NCBI RefSeq assembly: GCF_020783315.1
Contig: NZ_CP086063.1
Coordinates: 2,778,501-2,842,500, forward strand
Length of the DNA: 64,000 nt
Source: Ferruginibacter lapsinanis
GTDB lineage: Bacteria; Bacteroidota; Bacteroidia; Chitinophagales; Chitinophagaceae
Reading direction: 5' to 3'
Part shown: piece after piece, positions 7,754 to 18,035 of the stretch
Position numbering within the stretch: position 1 is the stretch's first letter
Layout of the letters: each line of letters starts with the position of its first letter
Notes under the pieces: generated by a model
The model's database searches: none
Seen by the model: the letters and a program-made list of their open reading frames with translations, nothing else
Told to the model about the DNA's origin: nothing
Made by a program: the position numbers and the translations under genes

Positions 7754-8719
7754 TTACTCTTTTATATCCCAAACCAATGCGCTTGCACCTAGTATTGCCG
7801 CATCAGCTTCATTCAATTCGCTGAACAATAATTTTACTTTATTTCTGAAGATCGGTAACAGATTTGCTTCCATGTGTTGTCTTGTAGGATTCAGCAATAA
7901 ATTACCAGCCTTTGTAAGTCCGCCAAATAATACGATCGCTTCGGGTGAAGAGAACATAATGAAGTTTGCCAATGATTCACCTAATATCTGTCCGGTAAAT
8001 TCAAAAATAGAATTGGCGATATCATCTCCCTGCATAGCACATTCATATACTGTCTGACTCGTCAATTCATTGAGAGAAAAATCTCTTAACAAACTTTCTT
8101 TTTCAGGATGTTCAGTCAATAATTCTATCGCTGTTTCTCTAACTCCTGTAGCAGATGCATATGATTCAAGACTGCCATGCAATCCAGTGGTTTTATGTAA
8201 TCTGCCTCCGGGTCTGATCACAGTATGTCCCAGTTCTCCGGCAAAGCCATCATGACCAACAACAATTTTACCATCAATAACAATTCCACTGCCAACTCCT
8301 GTGCCCAGTGTGATCGTTATAAAATGTTTCATGTTCTTAGTACATCCATACATCATTTCTCCAACAGCGGCTGCGTTGGCATCATTGGTAAGTTTGGTAG
8401 GCAACCCAAAATTCTTCTCCATCAATTCTGCAATAGGAATGATTCCCTTCCATTTTAAATTAGGTGCATACTCGATCGTGCCAGTATAAATATTTCCGTT
8501 AGGAGCACCCATGCCAATGCCGATAAAATTTTCAACTCCGCCATGTTGCTCAATCATTGGCATTAACTTGTTATAAAGGTCGTCTATAAACTCTTCTACT
8601 ACCTCATGTTGATTGGTAGGAATTCTATCCTGCACTAAGATTTCTCCTTTTTCGGTAACAATACCAAACTTGGTGGTAGTGCCGCCTATATCAATACCAA
8701 CTGCGTATTTCTTTTTCAT
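7754..8719 (-). CDS. ROK family sugar kinase (glucokinase-like)
   Basis: A 321-residue ROK protein, probably phosphorylating glucose or a related hexose with ATP. It has the N-terminal phosphate-binding motif GIDIGGTTTKFG, a TNDANAAAVGE catalytic-Asp region, TLGTGVGSGIV and GELGHTVI. Oddly, the zinc-site motif C-x-C-G-x2-G-C-L-E is replaced by K-T-T-G-L-H-G-S-L-E, so all three cysteines are gone while the His of GELGH and the following Glu remain. There is no DNA-binding domain, so it is not a NagC-type repressor. It follows the sugar MFS transporter on the same strand by 31 bases, which suggests uptake and phosphorylation of one sugar. Confidence 0.85.
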   Translation of the reverse strand: MKKKYAVGIDIGGTTTKFGIVTEKGEILVQDRIPTNQHEVVEEFIDDLYNKLMPMIEQHGGVENFIGIGMGAPNGNIYTGTIEYAPNLKWKGIIPIAELMEKNFGLPTKLTNDANAAAVGEMMYGCTKNMKHFITITLGTGVGSGIVIDGKIVVGHDGFAGELGHTVIRPGGRLHKTTGLHGSLESYASATGVRETAIELLTEHPEKESLLRDFSLNELTSQTVYECAMQGDDIANSIFEFTGQILGESLANFIMFSSPEAIVLFGGLTKAGNLLLNPTRQHMEANLLPIFRNKVKLLFSELNEADAAILGASALVWDIKE

Positions 8720-8750
8720 AAATGATTAACTTCTTTTAAACTGATAAATT

Positions 8751-10448
8751 TTAATGTCCGCCTGCTGCATCATTACTGATACTGTAATCAATTCCTTGTC
8801 TTTTTAAAATACCTTTTACTGCAAATGCAAAAAACGCCAGATATGCGAAGCAGAGAACCGGTACAAAATAAGATTGATGAATACCGATCACATCTGCCAG
8901 TTTACCTTGGATAGGAGGAATAATACCTCCGCCTAAGATCATCATGATCAAAAAAGCAGATCCTTGTGTGGTATATTTTCCAAGGCCTGCAATCGATAAA
9001 GCGAAAATACATGGCCACATAATAGAACAAAATAAACCTCCACTTAAGAAAGCGTATATTGCTACTGTGCCTGTTGAAAAAAGTCCGACCAACATAGCAG
9101 CTACTCCCAATAAACCAAACACCAGCAAAGTTTTTGCAGGATTGTCTTTACTGATAAAAGAAGCAGCTATTTGAATCAGCACACAAATAATGTAATAGTA
9201 CAATGCTGTCATATCATATTTGGCAATTGTATTTACGGTAATGATCACACCGAAGGCAATCAAGGGAGCAACAAACTGCAACAACATTTTTGTTTGCTTG
9301 CTAAAATTAAATGCGCTTACTGCACCTGCCCATCTGCCTATCATCAGGCTTCCCCAATACATAGAAATGAAAGGTGCTGCTTCTGAAGACTGACGACCAC
9401 CAAACGCAGGTTGTTTCAACAATTCACTAAGATTACTACCAATTGCAACCTCTACACCTACATAAACAAATATGGCGATCATGCCCAAAACCAATTGAGG
9501 GTATTGCATTGCCCCCCAGCCATTCGGATTTTTTTTCGCTTTCATATTGGCAAACAATAAACCGATCAACACCACGGCCAATGCTCCTAATAACCATTTC
9601 ATTCGGTATGATTCCATGCTGTGTCTTTCAATATCCGTTGCATTGGTAAGATCAGTTTTGTAACTACTGAAAACCGGCACAAACATGATGATCAATAAAC
9701 CGGTTATTATCAGTAAAGTATTGAGTGCTTTATTGGCCTTTTCTGTTTTTTCTTCTAACACACCTGCCGGCACTTTTTTAGAAAAATAAAAGAGTGCTGC
9801 AGCTGCAAGAAATAATGCGCCAACACAAGTGTATAAAATAATTACTTTATTTAAACTCAATGCAGCGATCTGTTCATCTGTAACAGCAGCTGTGGTGCCA
9901 AACAACGCAAATGCAACAACAATAGGGCCGATAGTAGTACCAAAAGAATTGATGGCTCCACCCAAATTAACCCTGCTGGTTCCTGTAGCAGGATCACCTA
10001 ATGAAATAGAAAAAGGTTGAGCTGAAGTTTGTTGTAAAGAAAAGCCTAATGCAACAATGAACAGACCGACCAACATTCCAGCAAAAGTATTTGCATTCAC
10101 TGCAATGATCATTGCAGCAGCTCCCATTGCAGAAAACAGTAACCCGTATACGATACTTTTTTTATAACCCCATTTGCCTACCAGGTCTTTACCACCAAAA
10201 GCTCCATAAGCAAATAAACCTAATGCTCCAATATAATAAGCAGTATAAAAAGCAAAGTCAATTAACTGGCTTTGGAATTGATCAAGATGGAAATAATGTT
10301 TGCAAAAGGGAATAAAAATACTATTGCCGGCAGCAATAAATCCCCAGAAAAAAAATACGGTAACAAGTGTGCTTAATGCACCATAATTAGTAGGTATTTG
10401 TGTAGATTCTACATATTCGCTAATGGTGCTTTTTTTTTCAGTCGGCAT
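8751..10448 (-). CDS. Sugar MFS transporter (FucP/glucose-galactose type)
   Basis: A 565-residue integral membrane protein with twelve or more hydrophobic helices. The N-terminal [19 protein letters not shown] and the long central loop region fit the FucP/GluP branch of the major facilitator superfamily, proton symporters of fucose, glucose or galactose. It is longer than typical FucP (about 430 residues) because of an extended middle containing extra hydrophobic segments around residues 240-330. The tail has [17 protein letters not shown], a conserved FucP-type motif. The ROK kinase gene follows at 31 bases, consistent with a transport and phosphorylation pair; the exact sugar is inferred. 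Confidence 0.83.
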   Translation of the reverse strand: MPTEKKSTISEYVESTQIPTNYGALSTLVTVFFFWGFIAAGNSIFIPFCKHYFHLDQFQSQLIDFAFYTAYYIGALGLFAYGAFGGKDLVGKWGYKKSIVYGLLFSAMGAAAMIIAVNANTFAGMLVGLFIVALGFSLQQTSAQPFSISLGDPATGTSRVNLGGAINSFGTTIGPIVVAFALFGTTAAVTDEQIAALSLNKVIILYTCVGALFLAAAALFYFSKKVPAGVLEEKTEKANKALNTLLIITGLLIIMFVPVFSSYKTDLTNATDIERHSMESYRMKWLLGALAVVLIGLLFANMKAKKNPNGWGAMQYPQLVLGMIAIFVYVGVEVAIGSNLSELLKQPAFGGRQSSEAAPFISMYWGSLMIGRWAGAVSAFNFSKQTKMLLQFVAPLIAFGVIITVNTIAKYDMTALYYYIICVLIQIAASFISKDNPAKTLLVFGLLGVAAMLVGLFSTGTVAIYAFLSGGLFCSIMWPCIFALSIAGLGKYTTQGSAFLIMMILGGGIIPPIQGKLADVIGIHQSYFVPVLCFAYLAFFAFAVKGILKRQGIDYSISNDAAGGH

Positions 10449-10568
10449 CGTATATAAAAATTTGGCTGAAAGTAGAATAATTTAAGCAAACTGAAAAATT
10501 TTGAATACTTATATTGCTGGTAACAAAATCCTTCTTAATTTACCAACAATAAAAATATTGTACAGTAA

Positions 10569-11984
10569 ATGGAAATAATACATATCAGTGCAGAGTGTTA
10601 TCCGGTAGCAAAAGCTGGTGGATTAGGTGATGTGGTAGGCGCTTTACCAAAATATCAAAATCAACTCGGCCACATATCCAAAGTAGTGATGCCGATGTAT
10701 AAAACCAAATTCCTGAATGCTCATTCATTTGATGTAGTGCATAAGGGAGGCTTTCATATGGGAGCCGCAGGTTTTATTGATTATACTGTTATCAAAGAAA
10801 GAGTGAATACCCTAGGCTTTGATCTGTATCTGATCGATATCTATGGCTTGCTGGACAGAGAAGCGGTATATGGTTATGATGATGATGTAGAAAGATTTGT
10901 AGCTTTTCAGATCGCTGCTGTTGATTGGATAAGCAGATGGAATCACCGTCCGGACGTAGTGCATGTGCATGATCATCATACGGCATTGATCCCTTTTATG
11001 ATGAAGCATTGTTATGTGTACCAACATTTAAATACCATCCCTACCGTATTGACCATACATAACGGACAATACCAGGGATGGATAGGATGGGATAAAACTA
11101 ATTTCATTCCTGCCTGGGATCCATGGAAAGCCGGTCTATTGGAATGGGAAAACACGGTGAATTCGCTGGCATGTGGCGTTAAATGTGCATCGAAGGTTAC
11201 CACTGTTAGTCACAGTTATCTGCAGGAGCTCAAACACATGGCCAACGGATTAGAAAAATTATTTGAATACGAAAAAGGTAAGTGTATAGGTATTTTGAAC
11301 GGTATAGATGATGCTGTATGGAATCCATCCACAGATACCTATATCGATTACAGGTATGGAATAGAAGATGCCGACGAAGGCAAGCTAAACAATAAAAAAA
11401 TATTGTGCGACCAGTTTAATTTAGACATCAACAAACCATTGATCATCTTTATAGGAAGGCTGGTACATGAAAAGGCTGCAGACCTTTTACCTGCAGTCAT
11501 AGGTGATTCTATCTATCATTTGCAGGGCCAAATGAATTTTCTCATTTTGGGCAGTGGCGAAACCTGGATCGAAGGGCAATTAGCCAGTATGAACCATCAG
11601 TTGACAGGTTATTATAATTCAAGGATCGGTTATAACGAACAGTTGAGCCACCAAATGTATGCAGGAGCGGACTTTTTACTGATGCCCAGCAGGGTAGAGC
11701 CTTGTGGTTTAAACCAGATGTATTCAATGAGATATGGTACTGTACCTATTGTAAGAAGTACCGGGGGGTTAAAGGATACGGTGATCGATTACGGCGACAA
11801 GAATGGATATGGAGTGCGATTCAATGACGCATCTGTAGGGGATATCACTCATGCCATTTACAGGGCACTTCAATTATACAAACATCCCAAGCAATTAGAC
11901 AAAGTAAGAACAACGATGATGGAGATCGATAATAGCTGGGAAAAGAGTGCAGGTGAATACATTGAAGTGTATAAACAATTATAA
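10569..11984 (+). CDS. glgA: Glycogen synthase (ADP-glucose, GT5)
   Basis: Transfers glucose from ADP-glucose to the growing alpha-1,4-glucan chain. The 471 residues begin with HISAECYPVAKAGGLGDVVG, containing the K-x-G-G-L substrate-binding motif at residues 16-20. The C-terminal half has ILNGIDDAVWNP, FIGRLVHEKAADLL and the retaining-GT motif PSRVEPCGLNQMYSMRYG. Length is normal. glgC follows 85 bases later on the same strand, so this is the ADP-glucose route to glycogen. It is divergent from the MFS gene, with 120 bases between starts. Confidence 0.94.
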   Translation: MEIIHISAECYPVAKAGGLGDVVGALPKYQNQLGHISKVVMPMYKTKFLNAHSFDVVHKGGFHMGAAGFIDYTVIKERVNTLGFDLYLIDIYGLLDREAVYGYDDDVERFVAFQIAAVDWISRWNHRPDVVHVHDHHTALIPFMMKHCYVYQHLNTIPTVLTIHNGQYQGWIGWDKTNFIPAWDPWKAGLLEWENTVNSLACGVKCASKVTTVSHSYLQELKHMANGLEKLFEYEKGKCIGILNGIDDAVWNPSTDTYIDYRYGIEDADEGKLNNKKILCDQFNLDINKPLIIFIGRLVHEKAADLLPAVIGDSIYHLQGQMNFLILGSGETWIEGQLASMNHQLTGYYNSRIGYNEQLSHQMYAGADFLLMPSRVEPCGLNQMYSMRYGTVPIVRSTGGLKDTVIDYGDKNGYGVRFNDASVGDITHAIYRALQLYKHPKQLDKVRTTMMEIDNSWEKSAGEYIEVYKQL

Positions 11985-12069
11985 AAGAAAATTGTAATAA
12001 TATTTCAAGCAATAAACTTTATACCGTAATTTTAAACGCTTATTAATTTCTATATAAAACAGTATCACA

Positions 12070-13350
12070 ATGATAGGAAAATCAGTAATATCAATAGTTT
12101 TAGGCGGAGGAGCCGGAACAAGATTATATCCTTTAACTGCCAGCAGAAGTAAACCTGCGGTACCGATTGCAGGAAAATACAGATTGGTTGATATTCCTAT
12201 TTCAAATTGTATCAACTCTGGTATCAACAGAATTATGGTATTGACACAATTCAATTCTGCTTCTTTGAACAAGCATATCAAGAACACTTATCAGTTCAGT
12301 ATTTTCAGTAGCGGTTTTGTTGATATTCTGGCAGCAGAACAAACCCCGGATAATCCGAAATGGTTCCAGGGAACAGCTGATGCGGTAAGACAATCGTTAA
12401 GGCATATACGCAGTTATGATTACGACTATGTATTGATATTATCCGGCGATCAACTCTACCAGATGGATTTTACCGAAATGATAGAAAATCATAAAAAACG
12501 AAATGCCGATATTACTATTGCCACCATACCCGTAACAGCCAGAGAGGCCACAGAGTTTGGTATATTAAAATCTAATAACGAAGGGGTGATCACTTCATTT
12601 ATAGAAAAGCCTGCTGCAGAGTTATTGCCTGAATGGGTAAGTGATACCGGTGATGCAATGAAAGCAACCGGACGAAATTATCTGGCATCAATGGGTATTT
12701 ATATTTTCAGCAGAAAATTATTATTCAGTTTGTTAGAAGAGGAACATGGTAAAGCCACAGACTTTGGTAAAGAGATCATTCCGGATTCTATCAGTAAATA
12801 CAAAGTGCTTAGTTTTCAATACGACGGTTACTGGACAGATATTGGAAATATCCATTCTTTCTTTGAGGCGAACCTGGCTTTGACAAAAGATATTCCTGAA
12901 TTCAATTTGTTTGATAACGCAAAAACAATTTACAGCCGCTCCCGTATGCTACCGCCTGCAAAAATTAGCGGTACTACATTAGAACGAACGATCATTGCAG
13001 ATGGTTGTATCATTCATGCTTCCAGAATTGAGGATAGTGTGATCGGTATTCGTACAAGGATCGGCAAAGGAACTACCATCTCCAAATGTTATATGATGGG
13101 TAGCGACTCGTATGAAACGCTGGAAGAAATTACTTATGCAGAAGAAAGAGGCATTCCCAAAGTTGGTGTGGGGGAACGTTGTTTTTTAAATAATGTAATT
13201 GTAGATAAGCATTGCCGTATTGGTAATGATGTTCGTATCAATGGAGGCAATCATTTACCAAATGGAGATCATTCTTTGTATACTATCAAAGATGGCATTG
13301 TGGTAATTAAAAAAGATGCGATCATTGAAAATGGTTTTGTGTTACAATAA
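12070..13350 (+). CDS. glgC: Glucose-1-phosphate adenylyltransferase
   Basis: Makes ADP-glucose from glucose 1-phosphate and ATP, the committed step of glycogen synthesis. The 426 residues show the nucleotidyltransferase motif GGGAGTRLYPLTASRSKPAVP near the start, a catalytic Asp in LSGDQLYQMD, EKPAAE and WTDIGNI. A C-terminal left-handed beta-helix of hexapeptide repeats (IIADGCII, SVIGIRTRIGKG) follows. It is paired with glgA and followed by a strong intrinsic terminator. Regulation by allosteric effectors is usual for the family but cannot be read here. Confidence 0.95.
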   Translation: MIGKSVISIVLGGGAGTRLYPLTASRSKPAVPIAGKYRLVDIPISNCINSGINRIMVLTQFNSASLNKHIKNTYQFSIFSSGFVDILAAEQTPDNPKWFQGTADAVRQSLRHIRSYDYDYVLILSGDQLYQMDFTEMIENHKKRNADITIATIPVTAREATEFGILKSNNEGVITSFIEKPAAELLPEWVSDTGDAMKATGRNYLASMGIYIFSRKLLFSLLEEEHGKATDFGKEIIPDSISKYKVLSFQYDGYWTDIGNIHSFFEANLALTKDIPEFNLFDNAKTIYSRSRMLPPAKISGTTLERTIIADGCIIHASRIEDSVIGIRTRIGKGTTISKCYMMGSDSYETLEEITYAEERGIPKVGVGERCFLNNVIVDKHCRIGNDVRINGGNHLPNGDHSLYTIKDGIVVIKKDAIIENGFVLQ

Positions 13351-13376
13351 AAGAACTTTATAAAGAATAAAATGTA

Positions 13377-13402
13377 AGCCCTGTTTATGCAGGGCTTTTT
13401 TT
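13377..13402 (+). terminator. Intrinsic terminator after glgC
   Basis: A 7-bp stem (AGCCCTG with CAGGGCT) and a 6-base loop are followed by seven T residues, 27 bases after the glgC stop codon. Confidence 0.85.
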
Positions 13403-13436
13403 ATACATGTTCGTACATATTCAACAGCTGAATTCA

Positions 13437-13530
13437 TACGCCCGATAGAAGCGGATACCCCGGTGAAGGTTTGTGCGCAAGCCTTGTGCCGGAGTAGCAG
13501 CGAATAGCGGGGCTGAAGTTGAGTAAGCGT
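13437..13530. other. GC-rich patch in the glgC-MFS intergenic region
   Basis: The 319-base gap between glgC and the next transporter holds the terminator and then a visibly GC-richer block with imperfect internal repeats (GATACCCCGG opposite AGCGGGGCT, and GCGCAAGCCTTGTGCC). I see no ORF or known RNA in it. It could be another dispersed element or a structured transcript. Confidence 0.3.
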
Positions 13531-13669
13531 ACTATGCCAGCGTACAAATTAACTATGCAATAAACCTGAAAAACAGCACCTTTAACAGCCGTTGAACATG
13601 TTTTTTTTTGCAGTAAAATAAAAATGTGTATTTTGTACACGAATAAACGATCATTTCTAAACTATTGCT

Positions 13670-15187
13670 ATGTCAGAATTAAATGGAGCCATTCAAAAGC
13701 CCCGATTAAGCCTATTTCAGATTGTGAATATGAGTGTAGGTTTTTTGGGAATTCAATTTGCATTCGGATTACAGAATGCCAATGTCAGCAGAATATTTCA
13801 AACCCTTGGAGCAAAGATCGAAGAGATACCTATTCTTTGGATCGCAGCGCCTTTAACAGGATTAATAATGCAGCCTATCATTGGGCATATGAGTGATAAG
13901 ACCTGGTTGGGGAAATTCGGAAGGAGAAGACCTTATTTTATGGTGGGAGCCATTTTAGCTGCATTGGCATTATTTGCCTTTCCTAACGTAGCAGCATTGT
14001 GGGTGGCTGCTGTTTTATTGTGGCTGTTAGATGCATCAATAAATATTTCGATGGAACCTTTCAGAGCATTTGTAGGTGATATGTTGCCGGACAATCAGCG
14101 AACAACCGGTTTTGCGATGCAAAGCTTTTTCATTGGAGTAGGTGCGGTTATTTCGTCTATGCTTCCATATATTTTAGGAAAATTTGATATCACCGATCAG
14201 GCGCCTCTTGGTCAGCTACCGGATACAGTGAAATATTCATTTTATATCGGCGGCATTGTGTATGTGATCGCAGTAGCATATACGGTTTTTACAACACAGG
14301 AGTATTCTCCGGCACAAATGAAATCATTTGGTGTACTGGACGATGAATCTACCGCTAAAAATATAAAATCCAACTGGTCTTCTTTTTTCAACAAGGGTTT
14401 GGTATGGTTGGTGATTGGAGGAATATTGACAGCTGCTTTATACCTCTATAATACGACCACTGAAGTTAAATTAGAGAAAGAATTATATGTGTTGACTTGT
14501 GGGGTTGCTTTTTTCGGGCTGTTGCAAATGGTTGCAGGGTTGTTTCACAAAAGCAATATGGACAATGGTTTGGTGGAAGTAATGGATGACCTGAATTTTT
14601 TACCTGACACCATGAAAAAATTAGCTGTTGTTCAGTTTTTTTCCTGGTTTGCCCTTTTCTCTATGTGGATATACAGTACACCGGCATTAGCACAGCATTT
14701 GTATAATACTACTGATACAGCATCTTCTCAATATAATAAAATTGGTGATTGGGTAGGAGTGATGTTTGGTTCTTATAATGGCTTTGCGGCTTTGTTTGCA
14801 TTCCTTTTACCGGTGTTATCTAAAAAATTCTCTCGTCCAAAAGCACATATGATCGCATTGATCGCCGGAGGACTTGGTCTGATCTCTTACTATATTTTTA
14901 AAGAAGAAAAATTATTGATCATTAGTATGGCAGGTGTAGGATTAGCATGGTCTAGTATTTTATCAATGCCATATTCTATTTTAACACAAACATTGCCGTC
15001 GCACAAAATGGGAGTTTACATGGGAATTTTTAATTTCTTTATTGTAATTCCACAAATATTGGCAGCAACACTTTTAGGATTCTTCACTAAACATCTTTTT
15101 GGAGATCAGGCAATTTTATCGATTGTTTTAGGAGGATGCTCCATGTTAGTAGCAGCCTTATTATGTTTACGAATCAAAGAAAAATAA
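13670..15187 (+). CDS. GPH/SLC45-type MFS transporter (maltose or sucrose-like)
   Basis: A 505-residue membrane protein with about twelve helices. LIMQPIIGHMSDKTW and GRRRPYFMVGA form the loop 2-3 motif of SLC45/sucrose-maltose proton symporters, and DASINISMEPFRAFVGDMLP is a typical TM4-5 region. Its position directly before a secreted GH13 amylase (5 bases apart) and after glgA/glgC suggests uptake of maltose or short maltodextrins across the inner membrane. Alternative substrates such as sucrose cannot be excluded. An additional inner segment around residues 225-300 adds length. Confidence 0.82.
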   Translation: MSELNGAIQKPRLSLFQIVNMSVGFLGIQFAFGLQNANVSRIFQTLGAKIEEIPILWIAAPLTGLIMQPIIGHMSDKTWLGKFGRRRPYFMVGAILAALALFAFPNVAALWVAAVLLWLLDASINISMEPFRAFVGDMLPDNQRTTGFAMQSFFIGVGAVISSMLPYILGKFDITDQAPLGQLPDTVKYSFYIGGIVYVIAVAYTVFTTQEYSPAQMKSFGVLDDESTAKNIKSNWSSFFNKGLVWLVIGGILTAALYLYNTTTEVKLEKELYVLTCGVAFFGLLQMVAGLFHKSNMDNGLVEVMDDLNFLPDTMKKLAVVQFFSWFALFSMWIYSTPALAQHLYNTTDTASSQYNKIGDWVGVMFGSYNGFAALFAFLLPVLSKKFSRPKAHMIALIAGGLGLISYYIFKEEKLLIISMAGVGLAWSSILSMPYSILTQTLPSHKMGVYMGIFNFFIVIPQILAATLLGFFTKHLFGDQAILSIVLGGCSMLVAALLCLRIKEK

Positions 15188-15192
15188 TTATT

Positions 15193-17043
15193 ATGAAGAA
15201 ACTTTTTATTGCCAATTGCCTGTTGTTCATTGCCTTTTGCTCAGTAGCTCAATCAGGTTATAAATGCTATCCTACCAATTGGTGGACGGGTATGAAATGG
15301 AACAAAGTACAGATAATGATCCATGGTGATGCGATCGCAAATGCAGCCGGTGGTTTTACCATCAATTATCCCGGTGTAAAACTTCTTAAGACCAATATAG
15401 TTGAAAGCAGTAACTATGTTTTTTTAGATATTGCAATTGCTCCTGCAGCAAAACCCGGCATTATAAAAATTAAAGTAAACAGAGCAAATTATCCTTTTGA
15501 TATAGATTTTGAATTGAAGCCAAGACGTAAGGGTAACGGTAGTGCCTATGCTCAGGGGGTTAACTCCAGAGACCTCATGTACCTGATCATGCCTGACAGA
15601 TTCAGTAACGGTGATCCGAGTAATGACAGAATAGAAGGCATGAGAGATCAGACATTGAACAGAGATACCGTATTCAACAGGCATGGCGGAGATATACAAG
15701 GTATCAGTAACCATTTGGATTATTTACAAGACCTGGGGGTAAACACTTTATGGTTAAATCCTATTTGGGAAAATGATATGCCTAACCGCACTGAACACGG
15801 TTATGCATTTACTAATCATTATAAAGTAGATCCAAGACTTGGTGGAGAACAGGCGTATCATCAATTGATAGAAGCTATCCACAAAAGAGGAATGAAGATC
15901 ATTCAAGACGCAGTGTATAATCATGTGGGCAGATTTCATTTAACTGTTCTTGATCCTCCAATGAAAGACTGGCTGAATCAATGGGATAACTATACCAATA
16001 CATCTTATAAAGACCAGACATTGTTTGATCCGTATGCAGCTCCATCACAAAAGAAAATAATGAGTGATGGCTGGTTCACGAAAGAGATGCCTGATCTGAA
16101 TGAACGTAATCCTTTTGTTGCAAACTTTTTAATACAGCACGCTTTGTGGACTGTAGAGGAATTTGGAATTGACGGATGGCGTATTGATACATATGCATAT
16201 AATGATCTGGAATTTATGAATAAGTGTAACCAGGCATTAATGAACGAATACCCCAAGATCACTCTGTTTGGCGAAACATGGGTGCATGGTGTGATCAATC
16301 AAAGCTTCTTCTGTCAGAATACTTATAATATTCCATACAAAAGTAATTTGCAGGCTACTACCGATTTTCAAACGTTATGGGCTATACAAGATGCCATGAC
16401 AAGAGATTTTGGATGGGATGATGGTATCAATAAACTATATACTACGCTTGCGCAGGATTTTGTTTATAAAGATCCGACAAGACAAGTGATATTTTTAGAT
16501 AACCATGACCTGAGCCGTTTCTTTTCTACCATTGGAGGAAATATGGATAAATACAAATCATCTTTAGCATGGTTGATGACGTGCCGTGGTATTCCTCAAT
16601 TGTATTATGGTGATGAAATTGGCATGACAGGGTTTACATCTCCTAACGACGGATATGTCCGTCAGGATTTTATAGGCGGATGGAAAGGTGATTCCGTGAA
16701 TAAATTTACAATTAAAGGAAGAAGCCAACAGGAACAAACCATCTGGCAATATGTAGCAACGCTAGCTAATTACAGAATGGGATCATCTGCGCTTACCACC
16801 GGTAAAATGATGCAGTTCTTACCTGAAGATGGCGTGTATGTGTATTTCAGATACGATGCTAAACAAACGGTGATGATCGTGATGAATACTGCCAAAGAAG
16901 AGAAAACTATTTCGGTAAATAAATATACGGAACGTACTGCCGGCTTTACCAAAATGCTCGACGTGTATACTAAAAAACAAAGCGATCTAAAAGATTTTAA
17001 ACTGGGGTCGTATCAGGCTGTTGTGTTGGAATTGCAGAAATAA
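15193..17043 (+). CDS. Secreted GH13 alpha-amylase / neopullulanase
   Basis: Hydrolyses alpha-glucans, probably in the periplasm or at the cell surface. I start it at the ATG at 15193, which gives a signal peptide (MKKLFIANCLLFIAFCSVAQ); a longer frame overlapping the transporter is unlikely. An N-terminal Ig-like domain (about residues 20-110) precedes the GH13 barrel. Catalytic regions are visible: QDAVYNHVG (region I), GWRIDTYAYND (nucleophile Asp), LFGETWVHG (acid Glu) and FLDNHDLSR (third Asp). There is no lipobox, so it is not a SusG-type lipoprotein. Length is 616 residues. With the upstream transporter it forms a maltodextrin-use pair. Confidence 0.9.
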   Translation: MKKLFIANCLLFIAFCSVAQSGYKCYPTNWWTGMKWNKVQIMIHGDAIANAAGGFTINYPGVKLLKTNIVESSNYVFLDIAIAPAAKPGIIKIKVNRANYPFDIDFELKPRRKGNGSAYAQGVNSRDLMYLIMPDRFSNGDPSNDRIEGMRDQTLNRDTVFNRHGGDIQGISNHLDYLQDLGVNTLWLNPIWENDMPNRTEHGYAFTNHYKVDPRLGGEQAYHQLIEAIHKRGMKIIQDAVYNHVGRFHLTVLDPPMKDWLNQWDNYTNTSYKDQTLFDPYAAPSQKKIMSDGWFTKEMPDLNERNPFVANFLIQHALWTVEEFGIDGWRIDTYAYNDLEFMNKCNQALMNEYPKITLFGETWVHGVINQSFFCQNTYNIPYKSNLQATTDFQTLWAIQDAMTRDFGWDDGINKLYTTLAQDFVYKDPTRQVIFLDNHDLSRFFSTIGGNMDKYKSSLAWLMTCRGIPQLYYGDEIGMTGFTSPNDGYVRQDFIGGWKGDSVNKFTIKGRSQQEQTIWQYVATLANYRMGSSALTTGKMMQFLPEDGVYVYFRYDAKQTVMIVMNTAKEEKTISVNKYTERTAGFTKMLDVYTKKQSDLKDFKLGSYQAVVLELQK

Positions 17044-17049
17044 TACATT

Positions 17050-17141
17050 CAATTTGAAGATTTGGTGATTTGAAAATGTATGGATATCAAGATTTAGAAA
17101 ATCCGTCACATTCAAATCACCAAATCAACAAATCAGCACAT
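17050..17141. repeat. Palindromic repeat, family A, copy 4
   Basis: Left-arm words GATTTGGTGATTTGAA match right-arm words TTCAAATCACCAAATC. It lies between the converging amylase and RDD genes and may serve both 3' ends. Confidence 0.8.
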
Positions 17142-17146
17142 CGGCT

Positions 17147-17923
17147 CTATTCTCTGGTGGCCAGGTAATTATAATCGGCCATAATTCTTTCTAAAAAATC
17201 CATAGCATACATATCGGTAGTTATCTCCAATACATCTTTTACTTTTGTTGCCACCCGATTACACATTTGATGATTGTTGGATTTCTCCGCTTGCGTTAAT
17301 ACATTTTTAATGGTATTGATATCCCGATCGCTTAATGTAATTGCTTGAGGGAATTTTACTTTATATCCTTGTTCGGTTAGGTTCATGAATATTGTATCAT
17401 GTACGGTAAGGTTAGATCTAGTATTCACCACAACAGTACCAGCAACTATATCGCCTATACGCTGATTGTTTTTTGAAGCAGATATGATAATTATGGAAGT
17501 GATCCCTCCAAGAAAAAGGATCATAAAGCCCCAGGTGGCATTTCCCCAAAACAAAAAGAATACTATAAACCCCCATTCGTAAAAACGCATAAACCATCTT
17601 AAGAGATACTGACTAAGCGTCGGCTCACCACCATCCAGACTTACTACTTTGATTTTAAAGATCTTTTTACCGATCGTTTGCCCGTTCAGCCACAATTCTG
17701 TAAGCAGTGTATAAAAGATCATCGGAATAAAAATAACAAGAAACACGAAGCCTATACTGCCTTCGCCAAGACTGAAGCCTCCAAAAAGCACATATATCAT
17801 ACTGAACAGATAAATGATCAGCAAGAAAAAGTCTATCATATACGCAAATAGCCTTTTATGAAACTCTGCAATTTCAAATTCAATATCAATATTGAAAGGG
17901 GTGGCTATTTGTATCAGCGGCAT
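17147..17923 (-). CDS. RDD family membrane protein
   Basis: A 258-residue protein with an RDD domain (residues about 15-150) made of three hydrophobic segments, including the family Arg-Asp region near FHKRLFAYMIDFFLL and GQTIGKKIFKIKVV. The C-terminal 100 residues are soluble and helical. RDD proteins have been linked to ion transport, but most are uncharacterised. It is divergent from the SpoIIM gene (112 bases between starts); RDD, SpoIIM, DUF4129, DUF4350, MoxR and DUF58 genes commonly form one conserved neighbourhood in Bacteroidota. Confidence 0.82.
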   Translation of the reverse strand: MPLIQIATPFNIDIEFEIAEFHKRLFAYMIDFFLLIIYLFSMIYVLFGGFSLGEGSIGFVFLVIFIPMIFYTLLTELWLNGQTIGKKIFKIKVVSLDGGEPTLSQYLLRWFMRFYEWGFIVFFLFWGNATWGFMILFLGGITSIIIISASKNNQRIGDIVAGTVVVNTRSNLTVHDTIFMNLTEQGYKVKFPQAITLSDRDINTIKNVLTQAEKSNNHQMCNRVATKVKDVLEITTDMYAMDFLERIMADYNYLATRE

Positions 17924-18035
17924 AACTCTTGCAAATTACAGATTGCTGTTTACAGATGAACTTTTTTACGAAAAAATCTTGCGTACAATTTTTACGAATT
18001 GACCATTTTTAAACTGCAATCAGTAAATTTGTTAA

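Noticed and set aside
15136..15192. Longer amylase start overlapping the transporter gene
   Set aside because: The downstream ATG at 15193 gives a proper signal peptide; the extension destroys it.
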